This document shows, piece after piece, positions 15,033 through 22,802 of a stretch of DNA of 43,809 bases. Source of the stretch: Clostridia bacterium. Its GTDB lineage: Bacteria; Bacillota; Clostridia; Oscillospirales; Acutalibacteraceae. The notes below the pieces were generated by a model. It made no database searches. It saw nothing but the letters and a program-made list of their open reading frames with translations, and had not been told where the DNA came from. The DNA lies in NCBI GenBank assembly GCA_900755995.1, contig CAAEIM010000024.1, positions 1 through 43,809 on the forward strand, in the 5' to 3' direction. Numbering within the stretch: the first letter of the stretch is position 1; every line of letters begins with the position of its first letter. A program made the position numbers and the translations under genes.

Positions 15033-16991
15033 TCATTTTTCGCCCCGCAGCTTTTTGATTTTGTCACGCAGATATGCGGCGTGTTCAAATTCAAGCAGCT
15101 TTGCGGCGGCTTTCATTTCCTTGGTCAGGCTCTCGATAAGCTGCTGCTTCTGAGCCCTGTTCAGCTTTTTGGCTGATTTGAATTCATCATCGGAGTGAGT
15201 GGAAATTTCAAGAATTTCACTCACTTTTTTTACAATAGTGGTAGGCGTAATGCCGTGTTCTTCGTTGTACGCCTGCTGAATCTTCCTTCTGCGCTCGGTT
15301 TCGGTAATAGCCTTGCGCATAGAGTCGGTCACGCTGTCGGCGTACATAATTACAGTGCCCTCGCTGTTTCTGGCGGCTCTGCCGCAAATCTGAATAAGCG
15401 AGCGCTCGCTTCGCAAAAATCCCTCTTTGTCAGCGTCAAGCACCGCAACGAGCGACACCTCGGGAATGTCGAGTCCCTCTCTTAAAAGGTTAATTCCCAC
15501 AAGCACGTCAAATTCTCCGAGCCTTAAATCTCTGACAATTTCCATTCGCTCTACCGTATCTATATCGTGGTGCATATACCGCACCTTTATACCCATTGTT
15601 TCAAGATAGGCGGTCAGATCCTCCGCCATTTTTTTGGTGAGTGTTGTAATCAGCACACGCTGTTTTTTGCTCACCCTAATATTTATTTCAGACACTAAAT
15701 CGTCAAGCTGTCCCTCCGTAGGTCTTACGGAAATTTCGGGATCAAGCAAGCCCGTAGGTCTGATAATCTGTTCTGCAACAGTCTGCGACCTTTCAAGCTC
15801 CAAATCTCCCGGAGTTGCACTGACAAATACTGCCTGATTAATTCTTTCGTAAAATTCGTCAAAATTAAGCGGCCTGTTGTCTGCGGCAGACGGCAGGCGA
15901 AAGCCGTAATCAATCAGATTCTGCTTTCGTGCACGATCGCCTGCAAACATTCCCCTTACCTGCGGCAGGGTGACGTGCGACTCATCAACAAACAGCAAAA
16001 AGTCCTTTGGGAAGTAATCAAGCAGGGTAAACGGTGAAGATCCCGGCGCTCTGCCGGATAAAATTCTGGAGTAGTTTTCAATACCCGTGCAAAATCCGAT
16101 TTCCTGCAGCATTTCCATATCATAGCGGGTACGCTGTTCAATGCGCTGTGCCTCAAGCAGCTTGCCGTTTTCTCTGAAATACGCTAGCCTCTGCTGAAGC
16201 TCTGCTTCAATTTCACTCAGAGCCTTTGCCATTTTGTCCTTAGATACAATGTAGTGTGAGGCAGGGTATATTCCTGCATGGCGCAGGGTAGCCTTTAATT
16301 CTCCCGTAAGAGGATTTATTTCTGAAATTCTGTCGATTTCATCGCCGAAAAATTCAACTCTTATTATCGAATCATTGGACGCAGCGGGGAAGATTTCCAC
16401 CACATCTCCTCTTACTCTGAATTTATTTCTTATAAAATTAACATCATTGCGCTCATATTGCAGCTCCACAAGCTTTTTTACAAGCTCGTCACGGCTTTTT
16501 TGCATACCGGGGCGCAGAGATATTACCATATTTCGGTAATCAATAGGGTCGCCCAAGCTGTAAATGCACGAAACCGAGGCAACAATAATCACATCACGTC
16601 TTTCGGAAAGCGCAAGAGTAGCGCTGTGCCTGAGCTTGTCTATTTCATCATTTACAGCGCTGTCCTTTTCTATATAAGTATCTGTATTTGCAATGTAAGC
16701 CTCAGGCTGATAGTAGTCATAGTAAGACACAAAGTACTCCACTGCATTGTCAGGGAAAAACTCTTTGAACTCACTGCAAAGCTGAGCCGCAAGGGTTTTG
16801 TTGTGGGCAAGCACAAGGGTAGGCCTTTGCACTCTTTCTATTATATTAGCCATGGTAAAGGTTTTTCCCGAGCCTGTAACGCCGAGGAGAGTCTGCTCCT
16901 TGTTGCCTGATTCAATGCTTTTTACAAGCTTGTCAATCGCAGCAGGCTGGTCGCCCGTAGGCTTATATTTAGATTTCAGCTTAAAGTCCAT
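15033..16991 (-). CDS. uvrB: UvrABC excinuclease subunit B
   Basis: 652 residues, usual for UvrB. Walker A GVTGSGKT is at 37-44. The DNA-clamping beta-hairpin lies around 91-125 (YYDYYQPEAYI ... SAVNDEIDKLRHSAT). Other helicase motifs are DESHVTLPQVRGMF, VSATPGD, HHDIDTVERM and QICGRAARN. A C-terminal UVR domain (about 612-647) interacts with UvrC. UvrB verifies damage handed over by UvrA and recruits UvrC for incision. No uvrA or uvrC is in the window. It lies between radC and parE on one strand with short gaps, so repair and topology genes seem to share a transcript. Confidence 0.97.
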   Translation of the reverse strand: MDFKLKSKYKPTGDQPAAIDKLVKSIESGNKEQTLLGVTGSGKTFTMANIIERVQRPTLVLAHNKTLAAQLCSEFKEFFPDNAVEYFVSYYDYYQPEAYIANTDTYIEKDSAVNDEIDKLRHSATLALSERRDVIIVASVSCIYSLGDPIDYRNMVISLRPGMQKSRDELVKKLVELQYERNDVNFIRNKFRVRGDVVEIFPAASNDSIIRVEFFGDEIDRISEINPLTGELKATLRHAGIYPASHYIVSKDKMAKALSEIEAELQQRLAYFRENGKLLEAQRIEQRTRYDMEMLQEIGFCTGIENYSRILSGRAPGSSPFTLLDYFPKDFLLFVDESHVTLPQVRGMFAGDRARKQNLIDYGFRLPSAADNRPLNFDEFYERINQAVFVSATPGDLELERSQTVAEQIIRPTGLLDPEISVRPTEGQLDDLVSEINIRVSKKQRVLITTLTKKMAEDLTAYLETMGIKVRYMHHDIDTVERMEIVRDLRLGEFDVLVGINLLREGLDIPEVSLVAVLDADKEGFLRSERSLIQICGRAARNSEGTVIMYADSVTDSMRKAITETERRRKIQQAYNEEHGITPTTIVKKVSEILEISTHSDDEFKSAKKLNRAQKQQLIESLTKEMKAAAKLLEFEHAAYLRDKIKKLRGEK

Positions 16992-17015
16992 AAAATCAAA
17001 CCTTATTATGATAGA

Positions 17016-17705
17016 TTATAAAAAAATAAAGCTTCCGCTGTCCTCGCTTTCACGCAGAGAAACATAGTCAAACTCCGTTACAATATAATGGTCAATGAGA
17101 TTAACACCCACACTTTGCAGAGTTTTTCTCACAATTTCAGTAGATTTAATGTCGCTTTCCGAGGGCAGAGCCGAGCCGCTGGGGTGGTTATGCGCCAGAA
17201 ATGCGATTTTAGCATTGTGCCTGAGCGCCAGATCGACAATTTTCCTCACCGGAACGTCAGAGGAATTGATAGAGCCTTTTGAAATAATATCAAAAAATAT
17301 CATTTTGCCCTTAGCGTCCCCAAGCATAAGCGCAACCGCCTCGCTTGTTCTGCCGATAAATTTATTTACAAACATTTCTCCCAATTTATCAAGGTCAATG
17401 ACATTAGGATTTTCCGTTTTTGACTCTTTATACAGCCTTGCAAATTCGGGCAGCATTTTCAGAAAAACAGCGGCTGACTGAGAAAGTGAAAACTCCCTCA
17501 TAAGCTCGTCAACGGGTGCATCGCACACACCTGCAATCGTAAGATACCTGTTTAGCAGGCGGTGTGCAAGTGCGTTGGTGTCTTTTCGGGGAATGGCGTA
17601 GAAAAGGCACATTTCAAGCGCCTCGTGCGGCTCAAAGCCGTCAAATCCGTTTTCTAAAAATCTTTTGCGAACACGGTCACGGTGCCCTGTATGCTCGTTA
17701 GCCAC
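17016..17705 (-). CDS. radC: RadC/JAMM-domain protein
   Basis: 229 residues. A helix-hairpin-helix-like N-terminal region (about 1-95) is followed by an MPN/JAMM domain with the zinc-site motif LAHNHPSGSALPSESD (H172, H174, D185). Despite the name, a DNA-repair role of RadC is not established. Start: a GTG at 17705 has GGAGG eight bases upstream and gives VANEHTGHRDR, the usual family beginning; a TTG at 17720 overlaps that site. It is the second gene of the pyrE-radC-uvrB-parE-parC group. Confidence 0.92.
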   Translation of the reverse strand: MANEHTGHRDRVRKRFLENGFDGFEPHEALEMCLFYAIPRKDTNALAHRLLNRYLTIAGVCDAPVDELMREFSLSQSAAVFLKMLPEFARLYKESKTENPNVIDLDKLGEMFVNKFIGRTSEAVALMLGDAKGKMIFFDIISKGSINSSDVPVRKIVDLALRHNAKIAFLAHNHPSGSALPSESDIKSTEIVRKTLQSVGVNLIDHYIVTEFDYVSLRESEDSGSFIFL

Positions 17706-17739
17706 GCCGTTCACCTCCAAATAAAATTAAAAATTCTGA

Positions 17740-18417
17740 TTATTCCTTAACGCCGTACTGCTCGTAATAAGCGTCGATAGCAGCCTTGAGCTTGTCGTCA
17801 ATAATAACCTTGCCCTTGTATTCCTTGTTATAAAGGTGCTCAACAACCTCAGCCATAGTAACAATAGCAGTGGTCTTTAAGCCGTATTTTTCTTCAATTT
17901 CAGAGAGTGCACTCTTTTCTCCCTTGCCTCTTTCCATTCTGTCAACAGACACAACAAGACCGATTGGATTTACGTTGCCCTGAGCCTTAATAATAGGCAG
18001 GGTTTCCTCAATGGAAGTGCCTGCGGTGGTAACGTCCTCAATAATAACCACCTTGTCGCCGTCATTAATTGGACTGCCAAGCAAAATTCCCTTGTCACCG
18101 TGGTCTTTAACCTCTTTACGGTTAGAACAGTAGCGAATATCGGTATCGTACTTTTCGCTTATAGCTATTGCAGCGGCAACAGAAAGCGGAATACCCTTGT
18201 ATGCAGGGCCGAAAAGCACGTCAAAGTCCAAGCCAAACTTTTCTTTGATAGCCTCAGCGTAGTAGCCGCCGAGACTTCTGAGCTGAGCGCCTGTTCTGTA
18301 AAAGCCTGTGTTCACGAAAAAAGGTGTTTTTCTGCCGCTTTTGGTGACAAAATCGCCGAATTTGAGCACCTGACAGTCAACCATAAATTCAATAAATTCC
18401 TTTTTATAAGCGTCCAT
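17740..18417 (-). CDS. pyrE: Orotate phosphoribosyltransferase
   Basis: 225 residues. It converts orotate and PRPP to orotidine 5'-phosphate in pyrimidine synthesis. The PRPP-binding motif is VVIIEDVTTAGTS (about 123-135), with a flexible catalytic loop around NRKEVKDHGDKG and GPAYKGIPL before it. The ATG at 18417 (MDAYKKEFIEF) is chosen for its GGAGGG site; a frame extending to 18462 would run past the promoter's -10 box. No other pyr genes are nearby. It is first in the minus-strand group with radC, uvrB and parE/parC. Confidence 0.95.
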   Translation of the reverse strand: MDAYKKEFIEFMVDCQVLKFGDFVTKSGRKTPFFVNTGFYRTGAQLRSLGGYYAEAIKEKFGLDFDVLFGPAYKGIPLSVAAAIAISEKYDTDIRYCSNRKEVKDHGDKGILLGSPINDGDKVVIIEDVTTAGTSIEETLPIIKAQGNVNPIGLVVSVDRMERGKGEKSALSEIEEKYGLKTTAIVTMAEVVEHLYNKEYKGKVIIDDKLKAAIDAYYEQYGVKE

Positions 18418-18457
18418 ATTAAATCCCTCCGCCAAAATACATATTTTTACATTTGAC

Positions 18458-18486
18458 ATCATACCACATATGTTCGGTTTTGTAAA
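18458..18486 (-). promoter_or_regulatory. Promoter of pyrE
   Basis: Minus-strand TTTACA (18486-18481), 17-base spacer, TATGAT (18463-18458), about 40 bases before the pyrE start. The leader is too short for a pyrimidine attenuator. Confidence 0.65.
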
Positions 18487-18699
18487 TGATAAAACGAAAA
18501 TTTAGTCTTAAAAAAATCCCTATAATAATGTATAGAGAAAATAGAGGGAGAGGACTTACTCGAATTTTTTCGCACACAAAAATAAGTTGAGCAAGATTTT
18601 AAATAAGTTATTAAAATAGTGTTACAAAAGGTTAAGACTTTAAATTTTGCAATCTTTGCGGTAATGGGGTTCAGACAATTTAAAAAAAAGTCAGTAAAT

Positions 18700-18743
18700 A
18701 AGGCAGAAAATGATAATATATGTAAGGCAAAAATGATAATATA
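18700..18743 (+). repeat. Tandem direct repeat upstream of the first pilin
   Basis: Two copies, 18700-18720 and 18724-18743, both starting AAGGCA and ending AAAATGATAATATA, differing by one inserted G. They end five bases before the -35 box of the pilin promoter, an activator-like position. In the rest of the 406-base divergent region 18418-18823 I see the two promoters, small AT-rich palindromes (for instance 18560-18571) and no gene. Confidence 0.65.
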
Positions 18744-18747
18744 GCTC

Positions 18748-18776
18748 TTGCTTTTCTTGTCGTTTTATTGTAAAAT
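18748..18776 (+). promoter_or_regulatory. Putative promoter of the first pilin gene
   Basis: TTGCTT (18748-18753), a 17-base spacer and TAAAAT (18771-18776), 47 bases before the start codon. Confidence 0.5.
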
Positions 18777-18823
18777 ATTTCTAATGGAAAGTTTTGAAAA
18801 TTAACTTATAACAGGAGGAAAAA

Positions 18824-19354
18824 ATGAAGAAAAATCTAATACTCAAATTACATAAGTGCTTTTTGAAATCGTCAAGGAGCAAAAAAGGCTTTACGCTTGT
18901 TGAACTGGTGGTCGTTATAGCTATTATAGCTATACTTGCTGCTATAGCCATACCGGTAGTTTCATACACAGTAAGAAGCTCGATAATAAGCAGAGCGAAG
19001 ACCAATGCAAGCACCATTGAGTATGCATTAAAAGAGGCGGATGCAGCTGCAAAAGCAAAGGATAACACAAAATATGCCAATGCAAGCGCAAATACAATCA
19101 AAATTTCCGACGTAGTAGCGTCAAATAAGATTGCTATGGCGTTTACACCCGAAAATCTGTCGGGAATTTATTACTATCCCGTTATTTGCAGCGGAAGAGT
19201 TTATTTTGCCTGCGATACAAACGGCGATAATAAATTTGATACCAATGATAAGGATATTGAGGACAATGCACTGCCCGGCAATGCCGTGGTGCTGTATGAT
19301 AAGGATTCCGGCAGTATAGTTGATAAGTATATTTCAACTCTTCCTATTAAATAA
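18824..19354 (+). CDS. Type IV prepilin with a calcium-loop-like motif
   Basis: 176-residue class III-signal prepilin. A basic leader ends SKKG, with predicted cleavage after G22 before F23, followed by the hydrophobic polymerisation helix FTLVELVVVIAIIAIL with Glu at +5. The C-terminal domain carries C122 and C130 (possible disulfide) and, at residues 131-142, DTNGDNKFDTND. This places Asp/Asn/Asp/Asp at positions 1, 3, 5 and 12 of an EF-hand or dockerin-type calcium loop. AGGAGG precedes the ATG. Its helix is almost identical to that of the next pilin, pointing to a gene duplication. It is probably a second or minor structural subunit. Confidence 0.92.
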   Translation: MKKNLILKLHKCFLKSSRSKKGFTLVELVVVIAIIAILAAIAIPVVSYTVRSSIISRAKTNASTIEYALKEADAAAKAKDNTKYANASANTIKISDVVASNKIAMAFTPENLSGIYYYPVICSGRVYFACDTNGDNKFDTNDKDIEDNALPGNAVVLYDKDSGSIVDKYISTLPIK

Positions 19355-19428
19355 TCGGCTATTCCATAACATTTCGCTCTGCTTGAGGACATATTCACCA
19401 ATTTGTCACATTGCAATTTGTATGATGT

Positions 19429-19448
19429 AACAAAAATTTGTTTTTTTT
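19429..19448 (+). terminator. Weak AT-only terminator candidate
   Basis: AACAA and TTGTT form a short stem followed by six or more T, 75 bases after the first pilin gene. The stem has few GC pairs, so efficiency is doubtful. Confidence 0.35.
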
Positions 19449-19469
19449 GCTGTTTTTGTGAAAAATGTA

Positions 19470-19498
19470 TTGCAAATACCTAAATTCTGGTATATAAT
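19470..19498 (+). promoter_or_regulatory. Strong promoter of the major pilin gene
   Basis: TTGCAA (19470-19475), a 17-base spacer ending TGGTA, and a perfect TATAAT (19493-19498). It gives a leader of about 95 bases before the second pilin. Confidence 0.8.
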
Positions 19499-19511
19499 AA
19501 AACCGTTACAA

Positions 19512-19556
19512 GGAAGCAATAAAAGCAAAATTGCATCAGCAGCTTTTGAGGCTTCC
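19512..19556 (+). promoter_or_regulatory. Leader stem-loop of the major pilin mRNA
   Basis: GGAAGC (19512-19517) pairs with GCTTCC (19551-19556), and inside it AAAAGC (19521-19526) pairs with GCTTTT (19542-19547) across a symmetric 3x3 internal loop. No T tract follows, so it is not a terminator; mRNA stabilisation or regulation is possible. It does not match the c-di-GMP riboswitches as I know them. Confidence 0.5.
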
Positions 19557-19598
19557 ACAAACAGTTAACAAAAAATTTTTAAGAGAGGTAATTGACCA

Positions 19599-20111
19599 AT
19601 GAACACAATTCAGACAGTAAAAACTGAAAAAATGGCAGAACTCAAGAAGAACAGCAAAAAAGGCTTTACACTCGTAGAGCTTGTAGTTGTAATTGCTATT
19701 CTTGCAATTCTCGCAGCTATCGCAATCCCTGTTGTATCATCAACAATCGCATCATCACAGAGAAGCGGCGCTCTTTCAGACGCACAGACTCTTGAACTTG
19801 CACTTAAAGAAGCTCACGCACAGATTGCTGCCAACGATTCATCGGCAGGCTACACATCAGGTTCAACAGTTGCTAACGTTGTTACAAATAAGTCACTCCA
19901 GGCTATCGGAGTTAGCGGTACTGCAACTACACGTGATATTGCTGGTGCTACATATACACTTGAATGGGATGCAACTGATGACAAGTGCTATTGGATTTGC
20001 ACAACTGCTGGTGGCGGCGTTTCTGCTGGTGATAACCTTGATGCTAACATTACTCCTGGTGGCACACCGACTGCACTTCTTGATACTGCAACAGTTGTAT
20101 CTTTATTCTAA
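19599..20111 (+). CDS. Type IV prepilin, probable major pilin
   Basis: 170-residue prepilin. The leader ends SKKG, predicted cleavage after G22, then FTLVELVVVIAILAIL with Glu at +5. The globular part is small and Ala/Thr/Gly-rich, with one close cysteine pair (C130, C134). It is inferred to be the main fibre subunit for three reasons seen in the sequence: a consensus promoter with a structured leader, a strong terminator directly after the gene, and placement at the head of the assembly gene cluster. Prepilin peptidase, PilB, PilC and PilT for its assembly are encoded downstream. Confidence 0.92.
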   Translation: MNTIQTVKTEKMAELKKNSKKGFTLVELVVVIAILAILAAIAIPVVSSTIASSQRSGALSDAQTLELALKEAHAQIAANDSSAGYTSGSTVANVVTNKSLQAIGVSGTATTRDIAGATYTLEWDATDDKCYWICTTAGGGVSAGDNLDANITPGGTPTALLDTATVVSLF

Positions 20112-20163
20112 TTTATAACATACTGTAAATCTCGGTTTTGCTGATGACCGAAAGACATACAAG

Positions 20164-20192
20164 CAAAAGGCTCGCCGAGTGCGAGCCTTTTG
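20164..20192 (+). terminator. Terminator after the major pilin gene
   Basis: A perfect 12-bp stem (20164-20175 with 20181-20192), loop CGAGT, with TTTT inside the end of the stem. It would limit read-through from the pilin promoter into the assembly genes. Confidence 0.75.
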
Positions 20193-20256
20193 AAATGTAT
20201 ATAGACTTTTAGGGATATTGAACTTATTTTTTGTATATTGTTAATAGATTTTATAT

Positions 20257-20339
20257 TCTTTAACCTGTTTGACTATAAAATTACTTTGTTGATTTTATAA
20301 AATTCTTTAAAGTAATTTTATAATCAATTCAGTTTAAGA
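20257..20339. repeat. Long AT-rich inverted repeat before the pilus assembly operon
   Basis: Core arms 20269-20287 and 20309-20327 pair at 18 of 19 positions. Flanking bases extend the symmetry less perfectly (14 of 20 over the outer arm segment), giving a palindrome of about 80 bases. The 21-base loop contains another palindrome (20292-20303). It starts 65 bases after the pilin terminator and ends 57 bases before the pilM-pilN start. There is no T tract to make it a classical terminator. Confidence 0.7.
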
Positions 20340-20396
20340 TTAACGGTTTTGATGACGCAATTATTAGCATAAATAATTACAGGTGGTGTATTAAAT

Positions 20397-22154
20397 ATGA
20401 ATTATGTACTGGTGCAGATAGCCAAAAGATACCTTTGCTTAACAGCCTGCGAAGCAGTAGGCGAGGCAGCCGCAAACGGCGCAGCCAACAATGCAAAGAG
20501 TAAAAAGGTGGCTGACCCCAACGAAAAAAAGTCATACTCATTCTCCTCTCCTTTTATTATACCTGTTGACAAGGCTGTATTAAAGGATAAAAGCTCGGTC
20601 TGGGAGGATCCGGCTTTGCTTGCCCGTCTGGTAAAGGACGGACTCAGCCAGATGAATCACAGTGAGGTAAGAGATGTTGTTCTTATGGTAGAGAGCTTTG
20701 ACCTTACCTGTCAGGAATATCAGCATATCAAGGGCGCAAAAAAGGTGCTTGAAAAGCTTGCAATAGACAGAATTCAGGATTTTGTCGGCGAGGCTGTTTC
20801 CGACTTCTCGGTAATTTACAAGGACTACTCGGCTTTCAAGACAAAAGAGGTTTCTGAGGAAGTTACCTCCAAGGCGTTTGCAATGCCAAAGGCTCTTGCC
20901 GATGACCTCGTAGCAGGCTTTAAGTCCTTTGCTTTAAACCTTATTCAGATTATTCCGAGTGAAGCCGGAATGATTTATGCCGCTCAAAAAACCGTTTACA
21001 GCTTTAACAAAACAGTCGCTGTGGTAAGTATGGACTTCTCGGCTGTAAGAGTGTTTATTGCAAAAGATGGCGTTCCGCTTTACTGCCACGATTTTGTATC
21101 TCCTATTGATGAGATTTTGCAGGTTATTGAGGAGGACAGGGATTTAAGCACCGCTGCCGCCATTGACTATCTGCGCACAGCAGGCTCCGGCTTTAAGGAT
21201 GAATGTCGCAATGAATCGGCTAAGAGAAAAATTGAAGATATTGCAGAAAACCTCATTGACGATATTGTGCGCAATGTTCGCCTTGTAACAATGTCGCTGA
21301 ATGTCAGCTTAGACCAGGTTTTCCTCAGCGATTTTCTTGCTTACATACCGCACATCAAAAATTATTTCAGCTACTTTGGACTTGCAAAAGAGGTAATGCT
21401 GATTTCAGATACCTTTACCTCAGGCTCTGTTATTCCTGAGCCGTCGCTTAAAGCAAGAGATGATTTCTACAAGTCCGGCTCATACTTCCTTATGAATGAG
21501 CTTATGAACTGCGGTACGGTATTTGAGAACAACCTCATTTACGGCTTAAAGGCTCAGCAGGCTAAAACCCTTGATGAGAGCAGCAAGGCTGCAAAAATCG
21601 GTTGTATCGGTCTGGGCTTTCTCTGCGTATGCGGAATTGGTATTTTTGGATTCTTCTTTGGCAGAAGCCTTATTGACAATATGATTTTCAACGATACTAA
21701 GTACGATTATGCCAAGGAGCTTGTACAACAGAGAAACGAGACTACCTTAGCTCTTCAGAATCAGTCTAAGGACGCTGAGCTTCTCCCAAGAACCCAGCTT
21801 TACTGCGAGGATGTAGTAAATGAGCTTGACAGGCAGGTAGTTGACAAAATGGACAGCTTTAACAGCTACAGTATAACTCATACTGCCGAATCAGGCGAAA
21901 GCTACTCAATTCCGATTAGCGGAACAATTAAGGACTTCCCAACCTATATTTCTCTGCAAAACGACATCAAAAATGACGGATATTTCACATTCAGCGAAAG
22001 CTTCTCGGTAGCAACTGACGAAGAATCAAATAAGTACACACTGTCTGCTTTGATTACTACTGATACATCAATAGTAGAAGCTAAGAATGAAGAAAGCAAT
22101 GCAGAAGAAAAGCCTGCCGATAAGGCAGAAGACAGCACAACTGCTGAAAATTAA
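20397..22154 (+). CDS. PilM-PilN fusion, pilus inner-membrane platform protein
   Basis: 585 residues. Residues about 1-395 look like a PilM-type actin-fold protein: the stretches TVAVVSMDFSAVRVFIAKDG and DQVFLSDFLAYIPHIKNYF have the beta-strand and helix layout of the family. Residues about 400-424 are one membrane helix. About 425-560 form an extracytoplasmic PilN-like domain with a heptad-rich start, and the last 25 residues are a Glu/Ala/Lys-rich tail. In other bacteria PilM and PilN are separate interacting proteins. The PilM N-terminal nucleotide motif (GIDIG-like) is replaced by VQIAKRYLCL. The assignment rests on domain layout and on the next gene being pilO-like. GGTGG precedes the ATG. 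Confidence 0.75.
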   Translation: MNYVLVQIAKRYLCLTACEAVGEAAANGAANNAKSKKVADPNEKKSYSFSSPFIIPVDKAVLKDKSSVWEDPALLARLVKDGLSQMNHSEVRDVVLMVESFDLTCQEYQHIKGAKKVLEKLAIDRIQDFVGEAVSDFSVIYKDYSAFKTKEVSEEVTSKAFAMPKALADDLVAGFKSFALNLIQIIPSEAGMIYAAQKTVYSFNKTVAVVSMDFSAVRVFIAKDGVPLYCHDFVSPIDEILQVIEEDRDLSTAAAIDYLRTAGSGFKDECRNESAKRKIEDIAENLIDDIVRNVRLVTMSLNVSLDQVFLSDFLAYIPHIKNYFSYFGLAKEVMLISDTFTSGSVIPEPSLKARDDFYKSGSYFLMNELMNCGTVFENNLIYGLKAQQAKTLDESSKAAKIGCIGLGFLCVCGIGIFGFFFGRSLIDNMIFNDTKYDYAKELVQQRNETTLALQNQSKDAELLPRTQLYCEDVVNELDRQVVDKMDSFNSYSITHTAESGESYSIPISGTIKDFPTYISLQNDIKNDGYFTFSESFSVATDEESNKYTLSALITTDTSIVEAKNEESNAEEKPADKAEDSTTAEN

Positions 22155-22168
22155 GGGAGGGAATATAT

Positions 22169-22774
22169 ATGAAAAAACAAAAAATACCTGCACCGATTAT
22201 CGGATTTTTGGTGCTGCTCATTGTATTTGTAGTAATTTTGCTTGCACTTGTAGTGCCTACTCTTACAAAGGTTTCCGATTATAATGCAGAGCACGCTACA
22301 ATATCTTCACAGATAGATGAATATGACGAGGTTCTCGCAGATCAGGCTAATGTTGAGGCAAAAATAGAGGAAATGCAGAACCAGTACAAGGAAAATCAGG
22401 AAAATCTCTATGTTGACTCAAAATCCTCTGTTCAGGATTTACAGGATATTTTTGCCCAGCTTGGCATTGAAATGAACACCCTCACCAGAGGTGACAGTGT
22501 TCAGGACCCCCAGGGCAGAACCTCAAACGGAGGCATTCCTCTTTTCTACACAACTCTTTCATTCAGCTACAACGGCACAAAGGAAGAAACAATTAAGCTC
22601 GTACATTACCTTGAGCAGGAGTCAAAGGGCTGCTACTTTATTGATTCACTCACAATGTCACCGCTTGAGGAAAGCAGCGACTTATCTGTTTCATTTGCCG
22701 TAACGCTTTATTACTTTGATTCTACAAAGCAGGTTGCAACAACCGCATCAACAGACCCAACAGCTACAACATAA
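22169..22774 (+). CDS. pilO: PilO-like pilus assembly protein
   Basis: 201 residues: a short cytoplasmic N-terminus, one membrane helix (about 9-31, APIIGFLVLLIVFVVILLAL), a coiled coil (about 38-77) and an extracytoplasmic ferredoxin-like domain (about 85-190). This is the PilO layout. It should pair with the PilN part of the preceding protein to link the cytoplasmic motor with the pilus base. The C-terminus is Thr/Ala-rich. The start has GGGAGGG upstream and lies 14 bases after the previous gene. Sequence similarity in PilO is low, so the call depends on layout and context. Confidence 0.78.
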   Translation: MKKQKIPAPIIGFLVLLIVFVVILLALVVPTLTKVSDYNAEHATISSQIDEYDEVLADQANVEAKIEEMQNQYKENQENLYVDSKSSVQDLQDIFAQLGIEMNTLTRGDSVQDPQGRTSNGGIPLFYTTLSFSYNGTKEETIKLVHYLEQESKGCYFIDSLTMSPLEESSDLSVSFAVTLYYFDSTKQVATTASTDPTATT

Positions 22775-22802
22775 TCTATAAAATATATTTAAGGATTTCA
22801 TT

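Noticed and set aside
19214..19249. Full dockerin domain in the first pilin
   Set aside because: Only one calcium-loop repeat is present; dockerins need two with conserved helices.
19499..19598. Cyclic-di-GMP riboswitch before the major pilin, as known for clostridial pilins
   Set aside because: The leader is under 100 bases and lacks the conserved sequence patches of both known classes.
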